This document shows, one piece after another, positions 1-9,060 of a DNA stretch of 42,550 nucleotides. A program made the translations under genes and the position numbers. Source of the stretch: Holosporales bacterium. GTDB lineage: Bacteria > Pseudomonadota > Alphaproteobacteria > BNTO01. The notes beneath the pieces were generated by a model. That model was not told where the DNA came from. It made no database searches and worked only from the letters and a program-made list of their open reading frames with translations. The stretch lies in assembly GCA_031273545.1 (NCBI GenBank), contig JAISRQ010000078.1, positions 1 to 42,550 on the forward strand, given 5' to 3'. The stretch's first letter is position 1. The number at the start of each line of letters is the position of its first letter.

Positions 1-2
1 AT

Positions 3-2207
3 TCGCACGTATTGCCTAACTTAAACTACCTAAGAGACCTGGGGACTGACTTAGGTGTCGTCCTGAAAACATTCGAAGCAGAGGCCGACTCCAAGTCAAG
101 CGAATCAGGCGAATCAAAAGTCGCATCCCCCGACATCCTTGACGCGCCCCCGACCTGGATGGACAAAAATGTGTTTGAACCAGGGCCCGAATTTGAAGAA
201 TTTTTGTGCGCTCTAGACAGATCTCCCTTCTTTGGAGCAGAAACATCACAAGCCGTTGTAGACAATTGCGCTGTTGGAATGTACCACCTAAGGTACAGCC
301 TACGTGAATTAACGAAGTTGCTGACTTCCGACGTGCGCTTTGGCGAGCAACCAGAGGAATCTACGCGTTCCTGCTCGTACGGAATAATCCTGCTTGGAAA
401 GGCGATCAAAACCTTATTCAGCGAACCATATATGCGCCGGGCCCTTGGGCACCAATTTATGACGACCGTTCCTGAAGGACAGCTTTTATATTGGGATGAC
501 AAGATGTTGAAGGCAGCGTGCGAGCTTTGTGCACAATATGAAGCGTTCACCACCCAAAAGATTAGCTCTTTCCCAGTAGTCCTCCAAGAAAGCTTTAGGT
601 TGCTTGCTCGTGACGGGCTTCAGCAAAATGTGATGAGCCTGATCGCGCAGTCTCAGAACTTTGTTCCAGTCCCTATGGGGTCGGATGGGTCTGCATTGGA
701 GGAATCGATCCGCTCTCTAACGGCAAATATGCGGCTCGTTGTACAACAGTTCTTGAAGCTATTAGAGATGCTTAATTACGAGTCTGTAAGCTTTTTTTAC
801 ATTACTTTGCGCGATTTATTGCTCGCATCAAATTACGAGACTTTGTATGCCATTGATGCGCTTATGAAAAAAGTGGGGCCATACCATATATGGGATCCTT
901 CCTTTAGTTGGTGGGACGGCAAGACAAGTCCAGCATACCCAGCATACGGGGTGAAGGACGCACAGGATTTAAATTCATTTTTGAATATTCAAAGTCAACA
1001 TGTGACTAACTTAGCAATAACGCTAGCAAAACCTGTAATTGATTTACTTACAAGTGACGTAATGTTGACCGCTAACCCGCTTAACAGAGCATTGCTTACA
1101 AAGTGGAAGCGCATTGTTGAACAAGCTGAAGCGTTTCAGAATAAACAGCCAGGAAGCAGCATTGGTACACTGGAAACATTTATTACAACAACACTTAAAG
1201 GCTACACATTAGAAAATGCATTTGAAGAAATAAAACTTGCGGACCTTCAAGAAGAACAAGGCGACCATTTCCTTGAAACGATGCAATACATAAAAAAGGG
1301 AGTACTCGGGAGAGCTGAAGTGCTAACGCGGCAAAAAAATATGAAGAACTACCAAACGTTGGTTCAATATTTTAATAAGAACCTTCGCGGCAAGTTTCCG
1401 TTCTCTCCGCCGTCGTCAGACTCATCCCAAGCGACTGAGGTGGATCCGGATGATTTTAAGGAATTTTTGCTTCGTTTTAATGAATTTGGTGGGTCCCCTG
1501 AGAAAATATTAGACCAAATATATCAGCTTGGTGTAATTGCACAGGATGCCGTTGTGTTTTTGCGAAGGATTGAGGCAATTGCAGCAGTATTTAAGGAATA
1601 CCTATCGGATAATTCCGTTGGACTTCCTGTCATTACTTATACGAATGAGTTTAATGTCAACAGAGACAGAGCCATTGGAACGAACTATGTTGCGGACTGG
1701 ACCATAAAATCCAATTATGAATTTGCGATCGGGCATATGGACAAGGTGAAGCAAACGCAGTGGGTGTATGGATGTCCGACCGAGGTGTCCTTTCGCTGGC
1801 CGGATGTGAAGGGAATGACGGAGCTTCCGTTGAATGACCCAAAACAGGATGACCTTGTTGTGTCTGGGACGACTGCGACGTTTACATGCAAGGGGAAGTG
1901 GAGCTTACTGAGAATGATCCGGCGACACAAGGCGCACAGGGGGGATTATGTGCCTATGTCAAACCCGAATTCGGTTGTGCTTAAGTTTGTTGTTCCTGTA
2001 TCTGAGACGAAAAGTGCGGTTCTGTTTAATACAGTGTCTCTCATGGGGGATTCGACTAACCCGAATTTGCCCGGAAGAATATTAAATTTGCCAGATTTTC
2101 CGACGTTTGCACCAGATTTACCGCAAGATATCGAACAATTCAGGAATGAGGCTGTGCTAAGCTTTGGGGTCGTGAAGGCGGTGTCGATGTCTTCGTTTGG
2201 AAATTAA
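3..2207 (+). CDS. tssM: Type VI secretion inner-membrane component TssM (IcmF-like), C-terminal part, 5' end outside window
   Basis: The frame is open to the left edge, so this is the 3' part of a longer gene; the first in-window start codon, TTG at 12, need not be the real start. About 730 residues are visible. The last 150 match the layout of the TssM/IcmF C-terminal domain: a beta-rich segment with VSFRWPDVKG, then GKWSLLRMIRRHKA, equivalent to the family's 'F-W-P-G ... G-P-W-A-L-F-R-L' pattern, then a final beta domain. Near residue 380 the text QPGSSIGTLETFI resembles the family's 'NPL-LE-F' segment. TssM spans the inner membrane with TssL and links to TssJ to anchor the T6SS sheath and tube. 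The N-terminal membrane and NTPase part is not in view. A DUF4280 spike-tip-like gene lies about 6 kb to the right. Family assignment is by motif recognition only. Confidence 0.68.
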   Translation, partial: SHVLPNLNYLRDLGTDLGVVLKTFEAEADSKSSESGESKVASPDILDAPPTWMDKNVFEPGPEFEEFLCALDRSPFFGAETSQAVVDNCAVGMYHLRYSLRELTKLLTSDVRFGEQPEESTRSCSYGIILLGKAIKTLFSEPYMRRALGHQFMTTVPEGQLLYWDDKMLKAACELCAQYEAFTTQKISSFPVVLQESFRLLARDGLQQNVMSLIAQSQNFVPVPMGSDGSALEESIRSLTANMRLVVQQFLKLLEMLNYESVSFFYITLRDLLLASNYETLYAIDALMKKVGPYHIWDPSFSWWDGKTSPAYPAYGVKDAQDLNSFLNIQSQHVTNLAITLAKPVIDLLTSDVMLTANPLNRALLTKWKRIVEQAEAFQNKQPGSSIGTLETFITTTLKGYTLENAFEEIKLADLQEEQGDHFLETMQYIKKGVLGRAEVLTRQKNMKNYQTLVQYFNKNLRGKFPFSPPSSDSSQATEVDPDDFKEFLLRFNEFGGSPEKILDQIYQLGVIAQDAVVFLRRIEAIAAVFKEYLSDNSVGLPVITYTNEFNVNRDRAIGTNYVADWTIKSNYEFAIGHMDKVKQTQWVYGCPTEVSFRWPDVKGMTELPLNDPKQDDLVVSGTTATFTCKGKWSLLRMIRRHKAHRGDYVPMSNPNSVVLKFVVPVSETKSAVLFNTVSLMGDSTNPNLPGRILNLPDFPTFAPDLPQDIEQFRNEAVLSFGVVKAVSMSSFGN

Positions 2208-2218
2208 GGAGAGCAGCA

Positions 2219-2437
2219 TTGAAGCAGACGCTAACTGGAAAAGTCTGGGTCTTTGTCTGTGAAGCATCTGCTGCTGTTTGTCCTGGAACTGGTGAGGCAA
2301 ACGTCAACACCATTCCAACACGCTATATAATATTATTTATTATAATATTATTCATATCCTTCATAATTTTCTTCTATTACCTAGCGCATAATGTTGGGCT
2401 CCAAAAAAAGAGGGCGTACCCCACCACCACCCTTTAA
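2219..2437 (+). CDS. Possible small single-pass membrane protein
   Basis: A 72-residue frame starts with TTG 11 bases after the tssM stop. An AAGGAG-like ribosome site overlaps that stop codon, which is why I keep it. Residues 36-55 form one strongly hydrophobic segment (YIILFIIILFISFIIFFYYL). There is no recognisable family. The last dozen codons run into repeat element A (the PTTTL end is read from the ACCCCACCACCACC arm), so the natural C-terminus may have been altered or created by the repeat. It could be a short T6SS-linked membrane protein or a chance frame. Confidence 0.35.
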   Translation: MKQTLTGKVWVFVCEASAAVCPGTGEANVNTIPTRYIILFIIILFISFIIFFYYLAHNVGLQKKRAYPTTTL

Positions 2438-2562
2438 CCCTACCAGAAAAAGATTAATGAACGACTAACGGCAATTTTGTCGTTTTTTAGCATTTACGTT
2501 TCGTTAATCTTCTTATGATAGGCTTAACGGAGGTGGTTGGGGGAGGCCCCTCCCCTTTTTTC
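2403..2562 (-). repeat. Element A copy 1 (about 155 bp imperfect palindrome with inverted ends)
   Basis: Left end GGGCGTACCCCACCACCACC; right end GGAGGTGGTTGGGGGAGG, an imperfect inverted match. The AT-rich core contains AAAAAGATTAATGAACG and its near-complement CGTTTCGTTAATCTTC. The core is the reverse complement of the cores of the copies at 9195 and 25374, so this copy is inverted relative to them. Confidence 0.75.
2540..2561 (+). terminator. Intrinsic-terminator-like hairpin at the end of element A copy 1
   Basis: GGGGGAGGCCCCTCCCC folds into a short GC-only stem and is followed directly by six T. It would end transcription coming from tssM and the small ORF. The other element A copies carry similar hairpins at the matching end. 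Confidence 0.5.
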
Positions 2563-2571
2563 CTTATACCC

Positions 2572-2668
2572 CCTATCTTCCCAAATGATTGCGAATTTTT
2601 GGGACACCAAAACACTTACTATCCCTCGTCTTATTTTCCACAATATTTTGGGGCCCTGACATCAACTT
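2572..2668 (-). repeat. Element B copy 1, intergenic
   Basis: In the minus orientation the copy reads GGGCCCCAAAATATTGTGG ... CGCAATCATTTGGGAAG. The arms are inverted repeats of each other. It ends a few bases before the stop codon of the minus-strand MFS gene, so it forms that gene's 3' untranslated region. Confidence 0.75.
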
Positions 2669-2673
2669 ATATC

Positions 2674-3975
2674 TTATTTACTAGACGACTTAATTTTATA
2701 CCCCATAACGACAATAAGGCTCATCAACCCGAAAACGGAAACAATCCCGCTCGTAACAAACGCCGCACGCATCGACCCCCCAAAGTGGTCAACGATTCCT
2801 CCCATCACTGTATCGCAGATAATCGTCGCAATCGCACACGTAATCCAATATACCCCAAGTCCGGTCCCACGAAGACTTTCAGGAACGACTTCATTAATTA
2901 ATGATAAAAATATATTTTGCGTCGTCCCATATTGGATTCCCCACAAAAGGACGCCCAAATAGAACGCAGGCAGCGCATCCGCCGTAGACAGCACAAGGTC
3001 CGCCAATATCAACGTCCCCATGCCAAGGCACAGCAACCAATAGCGGTTCATCTTATCCGCAATCAACCCCACAGGGTACGAAGACAGAGACCAGGACGCA
3101 TTAAAAACCATCATTACCGTAGGGATCCATTTCGTATCCAGCCCAAAAGAAAACCGCCCATACATAGACAGAAAAGTTTCCCCCATTCGTGAAAGAAGGA
3201 ATATAAAATTGACGATCATGAGCTTCCAAAACGTATTGCCAAGAAGTTTCACGTTCGCCGTACTAAACGTTGGACGGTACTTTGGCGCGTAGCTTGGGAT
3301 CCCGGATAGGACGGCAGCATGTTTTATCTGAGGTGGCTCTTTTACTTGTGTAATAAGCAAAATGAAGCCTATAGTTGCAGGAATTACAGTAAATGCAAAT
3401 AAAATTTGGTAGTTATCATTAGTGACATACATAATAACCGCAGCGACGATAGCGCCCCCGAAGGAGCCAAGGGTGGCAAGGCTCCGCTTAAAGCCGTAGC
3501 ATGCGCCAATCCGCTTAGGGGGAGAAATGTCGCCAACGAGGGCACTTCTTGGGGCGGCTTGAACACCGTTTCCGATTCGCTCAAGCAATCTGGCTAGTAC
3601 GACCGCGATGGGCAGCGTGGACCAAATTGCCAACAAATATCTGGCGATGACAATTACACCATAGCCGCCAACCATCAAAACTTTGCGGCGGCGGAACGCG
3701 TCACTTAGCACGCCAGATGCGAGCTTCATGATGTTCGATGTCCCTTCGGCTATCCCCTCTATAAAGCCAACCTTAATCGAGGCGAGGCCCATTCTTTCTT
3801 TCATATATACACCCCCGAAGGCGTATACAATAACAGCGGCAAAGTTCGCACAGAACATAACAATCCCGATTATCCGAACCATCCGTGGAATGGGCGCGAG
3901 CTTGTTACTATCGGAGGAGGCGACTTTGTCGTTAGTGCCGTTTGACGGCTTGAGATGACTCATGTTTGCAGTCAC
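2674..3975 (-). CDS. Major facilitator superfamily transporter
   Basis: A 433-residue polytopic protein with about a dozen hydrophobic segments, the usual size for an MFS carrier. Near residue 70 the stretch SNIMKLASGVLSDAFRRRK has the loop 2-3 layout (G-x-L-x-D-x-x-x-R-R-K) typical of the superfamily, and the second half has a related loop, GLIADKMNRY. The first 30 residues are polar and cytoplasmic; MTANMSH at the extreme N-terminus leaves two possible ATG starts four codons apart. The substrate cannot be read from the sequence. In an intracellular bacterium such carriers often move metabolites, nucleotides or drugs. It is a single gene between two convergent or unrelated units, with element B directly after its stop. 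Confidence 0.85.
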   Translation of the reverse strand: MTANMSHLKPSNGTNDKVASSDSNKLAPIPRMVRIIGIVMFCANFAAVIVYAFGGVYMKERMGLASIKVGFIEGIAEGTSNIMKLASGVLSDAFRRRKVLMVGGYGVIVIARYLLAIWSTLPIAVVLARLLERIGNGVQAAPRSALVGDISPPKRIGACYGFKRSLATLGSFGGAIVAAVIMYVTNDNYQILFAFTVIPATIGFILLITQVKEPPQIKHAAVLSGIPSYAPKYRPTFSTANVKLLGNTFWKLMIVNFIFLLSRMGETFLSMYGRFSFGLDTKWIPTVMMVFNASWSLSSYPVGLIADKMNRYWLLCLGMGTLILADLVLSTADALPAFYLGVLLWGIQYGTTQNIFLSLINEVVPESLRGTGLGVYWITCAIATIICDTVMGGIVDHFGGSMRAAFVTSGIVSVFGLMSLIVVMGYKIKSSSK

Positions 3976-4213
3976 ATACCAGGTCTAAACAATTAAGAGT
4001 AGATTAAAATTTGAGGGAAAAATCAAGTCATTATGTAAAAAAAGAAAAGAGATGAAGAAAAAAAGGAACATTCGCCAGCAATTGATAAAGCGTTCTTATG
4101 ATTTGTCACAACGTGTAAGCTCAGATACAAATGATCCGGCATACAAATATTTGACTAAAATAGATATATATGGAAGACTAGATATAATAAGAATCAATTG
4201 GACACACATTATA

Positions 4214-6469
4214 ATGAAAAAATTAAGTAAAATAAAACGGTGTAGTACCATCGTTTGTATGATGGTGTTTTACTCATTTAGTGCAAAAATATCATTTGGT
4301 GCAGAAATTCGCATGCAACCGCGAGAATTAACTGTGCGATTATCCGAACCTCCCAAGAGTGTAGATTGGGGCGATTATAGAACTTTATCCACATGTATTG
4401 AGGAAATAGATCCCACATATAACGTATATGACGGTAAGACCCAATATCCCCATCTTTTAAATAGTAATTTTTTAAAGGTGGTACACAACAAGTCGAGTGA
4501 TTTACAAAATAAGGTATTTTCATCTAGTAATCTGTTTCTTTCTACTGTGCTGGATGCATCTATCGTTAGACAATCAAACAAAATAGCAACATTTATCTTT
4601 GAAACGCTTGCACATCAGGTAAATGGAACAGAGGCACAGGATGCAACTTTTATTAGAAACTTCAAAGAAAAGGTAATAAATTTCTCTATCAGTTGTTTAA
4701 CACCAGAGCTTTTCGGAACGATCCTTCCTGCAAAAGAAGAGGTCACAAGAGCACTAAATGAGCGTTTCGATCACCCATTATGCAATGGATTTGGAAACCT
4801 AAATGGTGAGCTTTCAGCTGAAGAAACAGCGGAACGAATTGCGCTGATTGCAACAGACCTCGCAACATACCTACAAACACTTCTGAGTAGTGCTTTATAT
4901 AAAAAAATGGGGTTAGATTTTTCTCTTTATTTAAATTGGGATAATTTCCGATGGGAACCAATATGTACTCTAACTGACGCAATTCATCCACGGGGTTATG
5001 GAGGACGTGAAGCACCTTATTTTGAAGAACGTTTAAAACTGGACGAGGCCTTGAAAGATAAAAAATTTGAAAAAACTCCACCAATTATACAACTTGCAGC
5101 AGTTGATCTTGCGAGAGTAATATCAAACGTAAAAGAGTGTACAGCTTATCTAGCAGGCTATCCGACAGATTTGCCAATTTTTGTATCGTTGGCTGATATT
5201 CACGGAGCAGAAATTGATTACGGTACAATAAAGCATACGATATCTCTTTTAAAGGAAGTCCACGATAATATCACAGTTGTATTCAACGGAGATATTGAAA
5301 GAAGAGAAGAACCTTATTCTTCTGAGTCTAGATACCAAGCTAATGCCGCTGGGTGTAATAGCACAATTATTGAAACGTGCGATAAACTTATAATCCCGAT
5401 TAAACAAGAATTAGGGTGCAACGTTATTGTTAATATTGGAAATCACGATATACAGGAAGTAAATCGTTTTGTGTTAGCGTTGGAAAAATTACAGCAGGCG
5501 GAAATTCCAGTTATAACTAATCTTAAAAATAGCTTTAATGACAATTTTGAAGTGGTAAGATCGCCTCTTGGACAAAATGTGAAAGAAAATATAGCACTTC
5601 AACCTATGCTTGAACACTATATTATACAAGGTGATACATTAGTATTCCCATATGTAACAGCCTTTATTAAGTATGGAGGAGGGTCGATTTCAAAAATAAG
5701 CTTCGAAAAGTTATTACGTGATCCCTGTCATGAAAATCTAACAAAGTTATATACAAACCAAACTGGAACAGATCAACGCATGTATCCAGAACGACTATTA
5801 CTTGATGGAAAAGTTAACCCGATCGTTTTAGAAACAGCGAAAATATTTCATGATGCACTGATTGCTCTTAACGAAAGAAATCCAGATGGCAGGCTTAACC
5901 TTGTATTGGCGACTCACGAAAGTCCAATAAAAACACTAAAGTTTTTTCAACTTTGTTCGGTGTTATTTCCAGTGCCCAAACATATCTTGGATCGGCTGTC
6001 CATTACTATGATGACTGGACACGACCATTTAATTTTTGATTTTTATACAACATTGCAATTATTTGGTGAAGAAAATGGAAATGTTCTCCCTGTGGACATT
6101 GGTTGTTCCGCATCTGGCAGGGGAATATATGGTCCTACTCCGCATAAAAAATATGGGTCATATGGGGTTATGTCTCTGCATCTTATTTCAGACCTTGTTG
6201 AATTACCATGGAGCTTGACAAAACGAGAGACAGGAGTAACAAGGAGAGCAGGACAGATTACTCCAGAAGAAAAAGAGGCCTTGCTGACGGATGCGTTTAT
6301 TTCTGTATCTTGTACGTACACTAGTAATAAGGGCGAAGGTCAGGCATCTCTCGCAGATATACTCGCAAGTGTTTGTCGCCAACATATCGTTGGAGAGCCC
6401 GTCGCTGAAAAGCTGTGGATATCCACTATACAAATAGATGAACCTTTAGAGGAAGGTGAGCGCCATTAG
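4214..6469 (+). CDS. Exported calcineurin-like metallophosphoesterase
   Basis: The frame opens at 4052, but I choose the ATG at 4214: it gives a lysine-rich start followed by a hydrophobic segment ending near SFGAEI, a plausible signal peptide, and a 751-residue protein. The metallophosphoesterase motifs occur in order: D328-x-H330 (SLADIHG), GD at 359-360 (FNGDIE), GNHD at 409-412, H568 (ATHES), and GHDH at 602-605. These are the usual ligands for a two-metal centre that hydrolyses phosphomono- or diesters. About 300 residues precede the catalytic domain and match nothing I recognise. The order resembles exported 5'-nucleotidase-type enzymes, but the C-terminal nucleotidase domain is not evident. 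The protein is probably periplasmic or secreted; a role in nucleotide scavenging or host signalling is inferred. The gene stands alone. Confidence 0.75.
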   Translation: MKKLSKIKRCSTIVCMMVFYSFSAKISFGAEIRMQPRELTVRLSEPPKSVDWGDYRTLSTCIEEIDPTYNVYDGKTQYPHLLNSNFLKVVHNKSSDLQNKVFSSSNLFLSTVLDASIVRQSNKIATFIFETLAHQVNGTEAQDATFIRNFKEKVINFSISCLTPELFGTILPAKEEVTRALNERFDHPLCNGFGNLNGELSAEETAERIALIATDLATYLQTLLSSALYKKMGLDFSLYLNWDNFRWEPICTLTDAIHPRGYGGREAPYFEERLKLDEALKDKKFEKTPPIIQLAAVDLARVISNVKECTAYLAGYPTDLPIFVSLADIHGAEIDYGTIKHTISLLKEVHDNITVVFNGDIERREEPYSSESRYQANAAGCNSTIIETCDKLIIPIKQELGCNVIVNIGNHDIQEVNRFVLALEKLQQAEIPVITNLKNSFNDNFEVVRSPLGQNVKENIALQPMLEHYIIQGDTLVFPYVTAFIKYGGGSISKISFEKLLRDPCHENLTKLYTNQTGTDQRMYPERLLLDGKVNPIVLETAKIFHDALIALNERNPDGRLNLVLATHESPIKTLKFFQLCSVLFPVPKHILDRLSITMMTGHDHLIFDFYTTLQLFGEENGNVLPVDIGCSASGRGIYGPTPHKKYGSYGVMSLHLISDLVELPWSLTKRETGVTRRAGQITPEEKEALLTDAFISVSCTYTSNKGEGQASLADILASVCRQHIVGEPVAEKLWISTIQIDEPLEEGERH

Positions 6470-6475
6470 ATAGAT

Positions 6476-6529
6476 GAGCTACTCGCTTCAGGACCAACAG
6501 GTGAGCTACTCGCTTCAGTACCAACATCT
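6476..6529. repeat. 27-bp tandem repeat, two units
   Basis: Two units beginning GAGCTACTCGCTTCAG and continuing with GACCAACA or TACCAACA lie just after the metallophosphoesterase stop. They are noncoding. Confidence 0.8.
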
Positions 6530-6573
6530 GTTCGTATCAAAAGTCTGTAACCTTTTGGGAAAGTAGGGGTCTA
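6525..6573 (+). repeat. Element B, right half only (truncated copy)
   Basis: AAAAGTCTGTAACCTTTTGG followed by GAAAGTAGGGGTC matches the right half of element B (compare AAAAAGTCCGTAATCTTTTG at 33244). The left arm is absent; the 27-bp tandem repeat takes its place. Confidence 0.5.
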
Positions 6574-6586
6574 CCAAGGCCCCTCC

Positions 6587-8419
6587 TCACTTAATCCGCG
6601 CCACAGCAGCCGCAAGCGCCTTCCCTCCAATAGGAGCAGCTGCACGTCCGCCGCTTTCGCCATGCTCCACCACGACCACGACTGCAAAGCGCGGACACTC
6701 CACTGGGGCATACCCAATAAACAGCGCGTGGTCCTTCAAGTGATATGGCCGCTCAATCTGCTTCCCGCGCGCGCGCTCCTCCTTTGTGATGCGGCAGACC
6801 TGCGTGCTTCCGGTTTTGCCCGCGATTGACAGATTATTGTTGCGTATTGTGAGAGCTGTTCCTTTTTGTACAACAGATGCAAGCCCTTCCCTGACGATGT
6901 TGAACGCCGCCTTGGAGTAGTCCATCGCTTCGGCGTCAACGTTTAGCATATTACTTTCTGAACCCAAAGTAGGGGACCCAACTTCTGAACCCAAACTAGG
7001 GGACCCAATTATATGCGGATAAACCCTTTTCCCGCTCGCGATACGCGCCGTCATGACAACCAACTGTAGCGGAGTCGCAGACAAATGCCCCTGCCCAATC
7101 GCCAAGTTAATGACCTGCCCAATGTCGCGCTTCTGCCAGACCCTTTTGGATGGCGGAATCTCCCCCTTCTTTTCTTCAGGCAACTCTATATTTGTAAGCA
7201 CTCCAAAACCAAAGTCCTTCGCCGCCTCAATTATGCTTTCGCCCCCTAGTTTTACTGCAACATTGTAAAAGAATACATCGCATGACTGTTCCATTGCCTT
7301 GATTATATCAAACGAGCCATGCCCACCATATCTCCAGCGATGACAATGAAACCTGTGCTTATTAACCTCGTAATATCCGGGGCAAAAAAAAGTCGTCTTC
7401 CTAGACACTGTGTCATTATTTAGTGCCGCTAACGCGACGATCGGCTTAAATGTCGACCCAGGTGCATACATCCCCGACACAGAGCGGTTAATTAGCGGCA
7501 AATCCTTATTCCCCAGCAACTCTTGCCATTCCTGCTGAGTAATCGTTTTCGCAAAAACATTTGGGTCAAATGCCGGGACAGATACACTTGCCAAGATCTC
7601 ACCCGTGTTTATGTCCATAACTATCGTCGCCCCACAACGCACATCCTTCATTATGTCCATCACATCCATTTGAAGATCCATGTCTATCGTAAGGTGAATA
7701 TCCCGCCCCTTTACCGGCTTCTTTTCATCAATCAACCTTATCATATGACGCGCGGCATTTACTTCGACCTGCTTTATTCCGATCTGCCCCTGAAGTTCAG
7801 AATCACAAGCGCGCTCGATTCCCATTTTCCCCAAACATGCATCCAGCACCTTTAGGTTCGCATTTTGCTTTATGTCGTTTTGATTTGGCTGCGTAACATA
7901 CCCCACAAAGTGACAACACGCCGCCCTATGAGGGTATACCCGAATAATCTTTGGAAGGACGACTACGCCTGTAATTTGCGAAGACAATGTTTCTATTTCG
8001 AGTATTTCGTTCCAAGTTAGTTGTTCTTTGATGGGAATGACTGATGTGGGCCCAACGTCGTGTACTTGTTTATTTACATAAGTTGAAAAAGGAATACTTT
8101 TATCCAGGCTAAGTTTTTCACACACTATATTCCAACTTGAATGCTTATACTGATTCAGGTCGATCGCCGCCCGATAGCTTAGCCGGGACGTAGCGAGGAT
8201 TCTGCCTTTGCGATCGAAAATTGTCCCCCTAGGAGCAGCCGAATACGTCGTATAAATACGGTTTTTATCAGAGAGTAATTTATATTTATCATTATTTATT
8301 ACCTGCAAAAAAAATAAACGCCCCACCAACAATATAAATATTAAAGCGATAACCCCAAAGCATATGAATACACGTTTGGGAAACAATCTTGGGTCTTTAT
8401 CTTGGTAATTTGTCTCCAT
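6587..8419 (-). CDS. mrdA: Penicillin-binding protein 2 (peptidoglycan DD-transpeptidase)
   Basis: A class B PBP of 610 residues, close to the family length. A short cytoplasmic tail is followed by one membrane anchor at about 17-40 (VFICFGVIALIFILLVG), the dimerisation domain opening with APRGTIFDRKGRILA, and a transpeptidase domain with the active-site S322-T-F-K (YAPGSTFKP), S379-C-D (the PBP2 form of SxN) and K535-T-G (AGKTGSTQV). It cross-links peptidoglycan during cell elongation together with RodA, which is not in the window. An unusual point: between the SCD and KTG motifs lies a nine-residue tandem duplication, GSPSLGSEV/GSPTLGSES, encoded by a 27-bp DNA repeat. The start ATG lacks a clear Shine-Dalgarno sequence. 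The gene ends just past a truncated element B. Confidence 0.95.
   Translation of the reverse strand: METNYQDKDPRLFPKRVFICFGVIALIFILLVGRLFFLQVINNDKYKLLSDKNRIYTTYSAAPRGTIFDRKGRILATSRLSYRAAIDLNQYKHSSWNIVCEKLSLDKSIPFSTYVNKQVHDVGPTSVIPIKEQLTWNEILEIETLSSQITGVVVLPKIIRVYPHRAACCHFVGYVTQPNQNDIKQNANLKVLDACLGKMGIERACDSELQGQIGIKQVEVNAARHMIRLIDEKKPVKGRDIHLTIDMDLQMDVMDIMKDVRCGATIVMDINTGEILASVSVPAFDPNVFAKTITQQEWQELLGNKDLPLINRSVSGMYAPGSTFKPIVALAALNNDTVSRKTTFFCPGYYEVNKHRFHCHRWRYGGHGSFDIIKAMEQSCDVFFYNVAVKLGGESIIEAAKDFGFGVLTNIELPEEKKGEIPPSKRVWQKRDIGQVINLAIGQGHLSATPLQLVVMTARIASGKRVYPHIIGSPSLGSEVGSPTLGSESNMLNVDAEAMDYSKAAFNIVREGLASVVQKGTALTIRNNNLSIAGKTGSTQVCRITKEERARGKQIERPYHLKDHALFIGYAPVECPRFAVVVVVEHGESGGRAAAPIGGKALAAAVARIK
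6954..7007. repeat. 27-bp in-frame tandem repeat inside mrdA
   Basis: Two 27-bp units (TTCTGAACCCAAAGTAGGGG and TTCTGAACCCAAACTAGGGG, each followed by ACCCA) encode nine residues twice, so the reading frame is kept. Confidence 0.85.
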
Positions 8420-8454
8420 TGAGGAATAACCTTGGGTCTTTATTCTACTAATTT
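8388..8454. repeat. Short direct repeat across the mrdA start
   Basis: CTTGGGTCTTTATCTTGGTA and CTTGGGTCTTTATTCTACTA lie 43 bases apart. One is in the first codons of mrdA and the other upstream, suggesting a local duplication that includes the gene's 5' end. Confidence 0.6.
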
Positions 8455-8500
8455 ATTTTTATTACTATGACAATTTTGCACAATCATATTTATTTTTATT

Positions 8501-8573
8501 TAACACAACTACATTTACTTCAACTTAACGACTATGTTTATTTCAACTTAACACAACTACATTTACTTCAAGT
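8501..8573. repeat. Three tandem units of about 24 bp
   Basis: The unit is TAACACAACTACATTTACTT plus CAACT; the middle unit is degenerate (TAACGACTATGTTTATTTCA plus ACT). The third unit overlaps the last codons and stop of the DUF4280 gene. Confidence 0.75.
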
Positions 8574-8952
8574 TAGTAAGGGACACTCCGGGAAAAGCTA
8601 CTTTGATTACGCCTCCCCAGTTACACATAACAATTGAGTCGCTGTTCAATATAGGCATATTTTTTATCAATATGGTCGGACTAAGCGGGAGCCAAGGCGA
8701 CGCCGTCACAGGAATGCAAGGCATAGGGGTAAGCACTCCAAGCGCCGCAGCGGTAGCCGCGATCACCATCGGGTTCGCCATGCTCATGCACATGCCAAAC
8801 GGCATTATGTTCAGGAGGGGGACATGATCCATTATTGTTGCGCCCGGCATGTTTTTGAATAGCGTCATATTCGTCGGCAGGACCATGAACGGCCCAGGAG
8901 CAGCGCCAAATGTGCATTGGCAGAGGCCTCCCATTAATACTGGCATTCCCAT
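8563..8952 (-). CDS. DUF4280-type PAAR-like protein (probable T6SS spike tip)
   Basis: A 129-residue protein with the DUF4280 pattern: a short start (MGMPVLMGGLCQCTFG), GPFMVLP, then FGMCMSMANPMVIAATAA, the Cys-Pro turn in TPMPCIPV, the conserved W in SPWLPLSP, and a closing CNWGGVIKVAFPG. DUF4280 domains are related to PAAR proteins, which form the sharp tip on VgrG and carry effectors through the type VI system. Only the tip domain is present, with no fused toxin. A TssM-like gene is present at the left edge, which supports a T6SS role. The gene is preceded by a long repeat-filled region, and its stop lies in a 24-bp tandem repeat. The true partner VgrG or an effector is not visible nearby. 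Confidence 0.75.
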   Translation of the reverse strand: MGMPVLMGGLCQCTFGAAPGPFMVLPTNMTLFKNMPGATIMDHVPLLNIMPFGMCMSMANPMVIAATAAALGVLTPMPCIPVTASPWLPLSPTILIKNMPILNSDSIVMCNWGGVIKVAFPGVSLTNLK

Positions 8953-9060
8953 TGTGTCTCCTGTGTAAGGTTTGGTAGCTTTTGCTAAAATTTAGCAAAA
9001 ATAGATCTCATGCAGAACCTTTTAAAAAAAGCCCGTCATAAAAAAAATGGGCCATTTTTT

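Noticed and set aside
2515..2901. 128-codon plus-strand frame
   Set aside because: It overlaps the end of the MFS gene on the other strand and otherwise consists of element A and B sequence.
4052..4213. 54-codon upstream extension of the metallophosphoesterase
   Set aside because: It is highly charged and would bury the signal peptide; the ATG at 4214 fits an exported protein.
4386..4394. TTATCCACA inside the metallophosphoesterase gene
   Set aside because: A single box in coding sequence without clustering; expected by chance.
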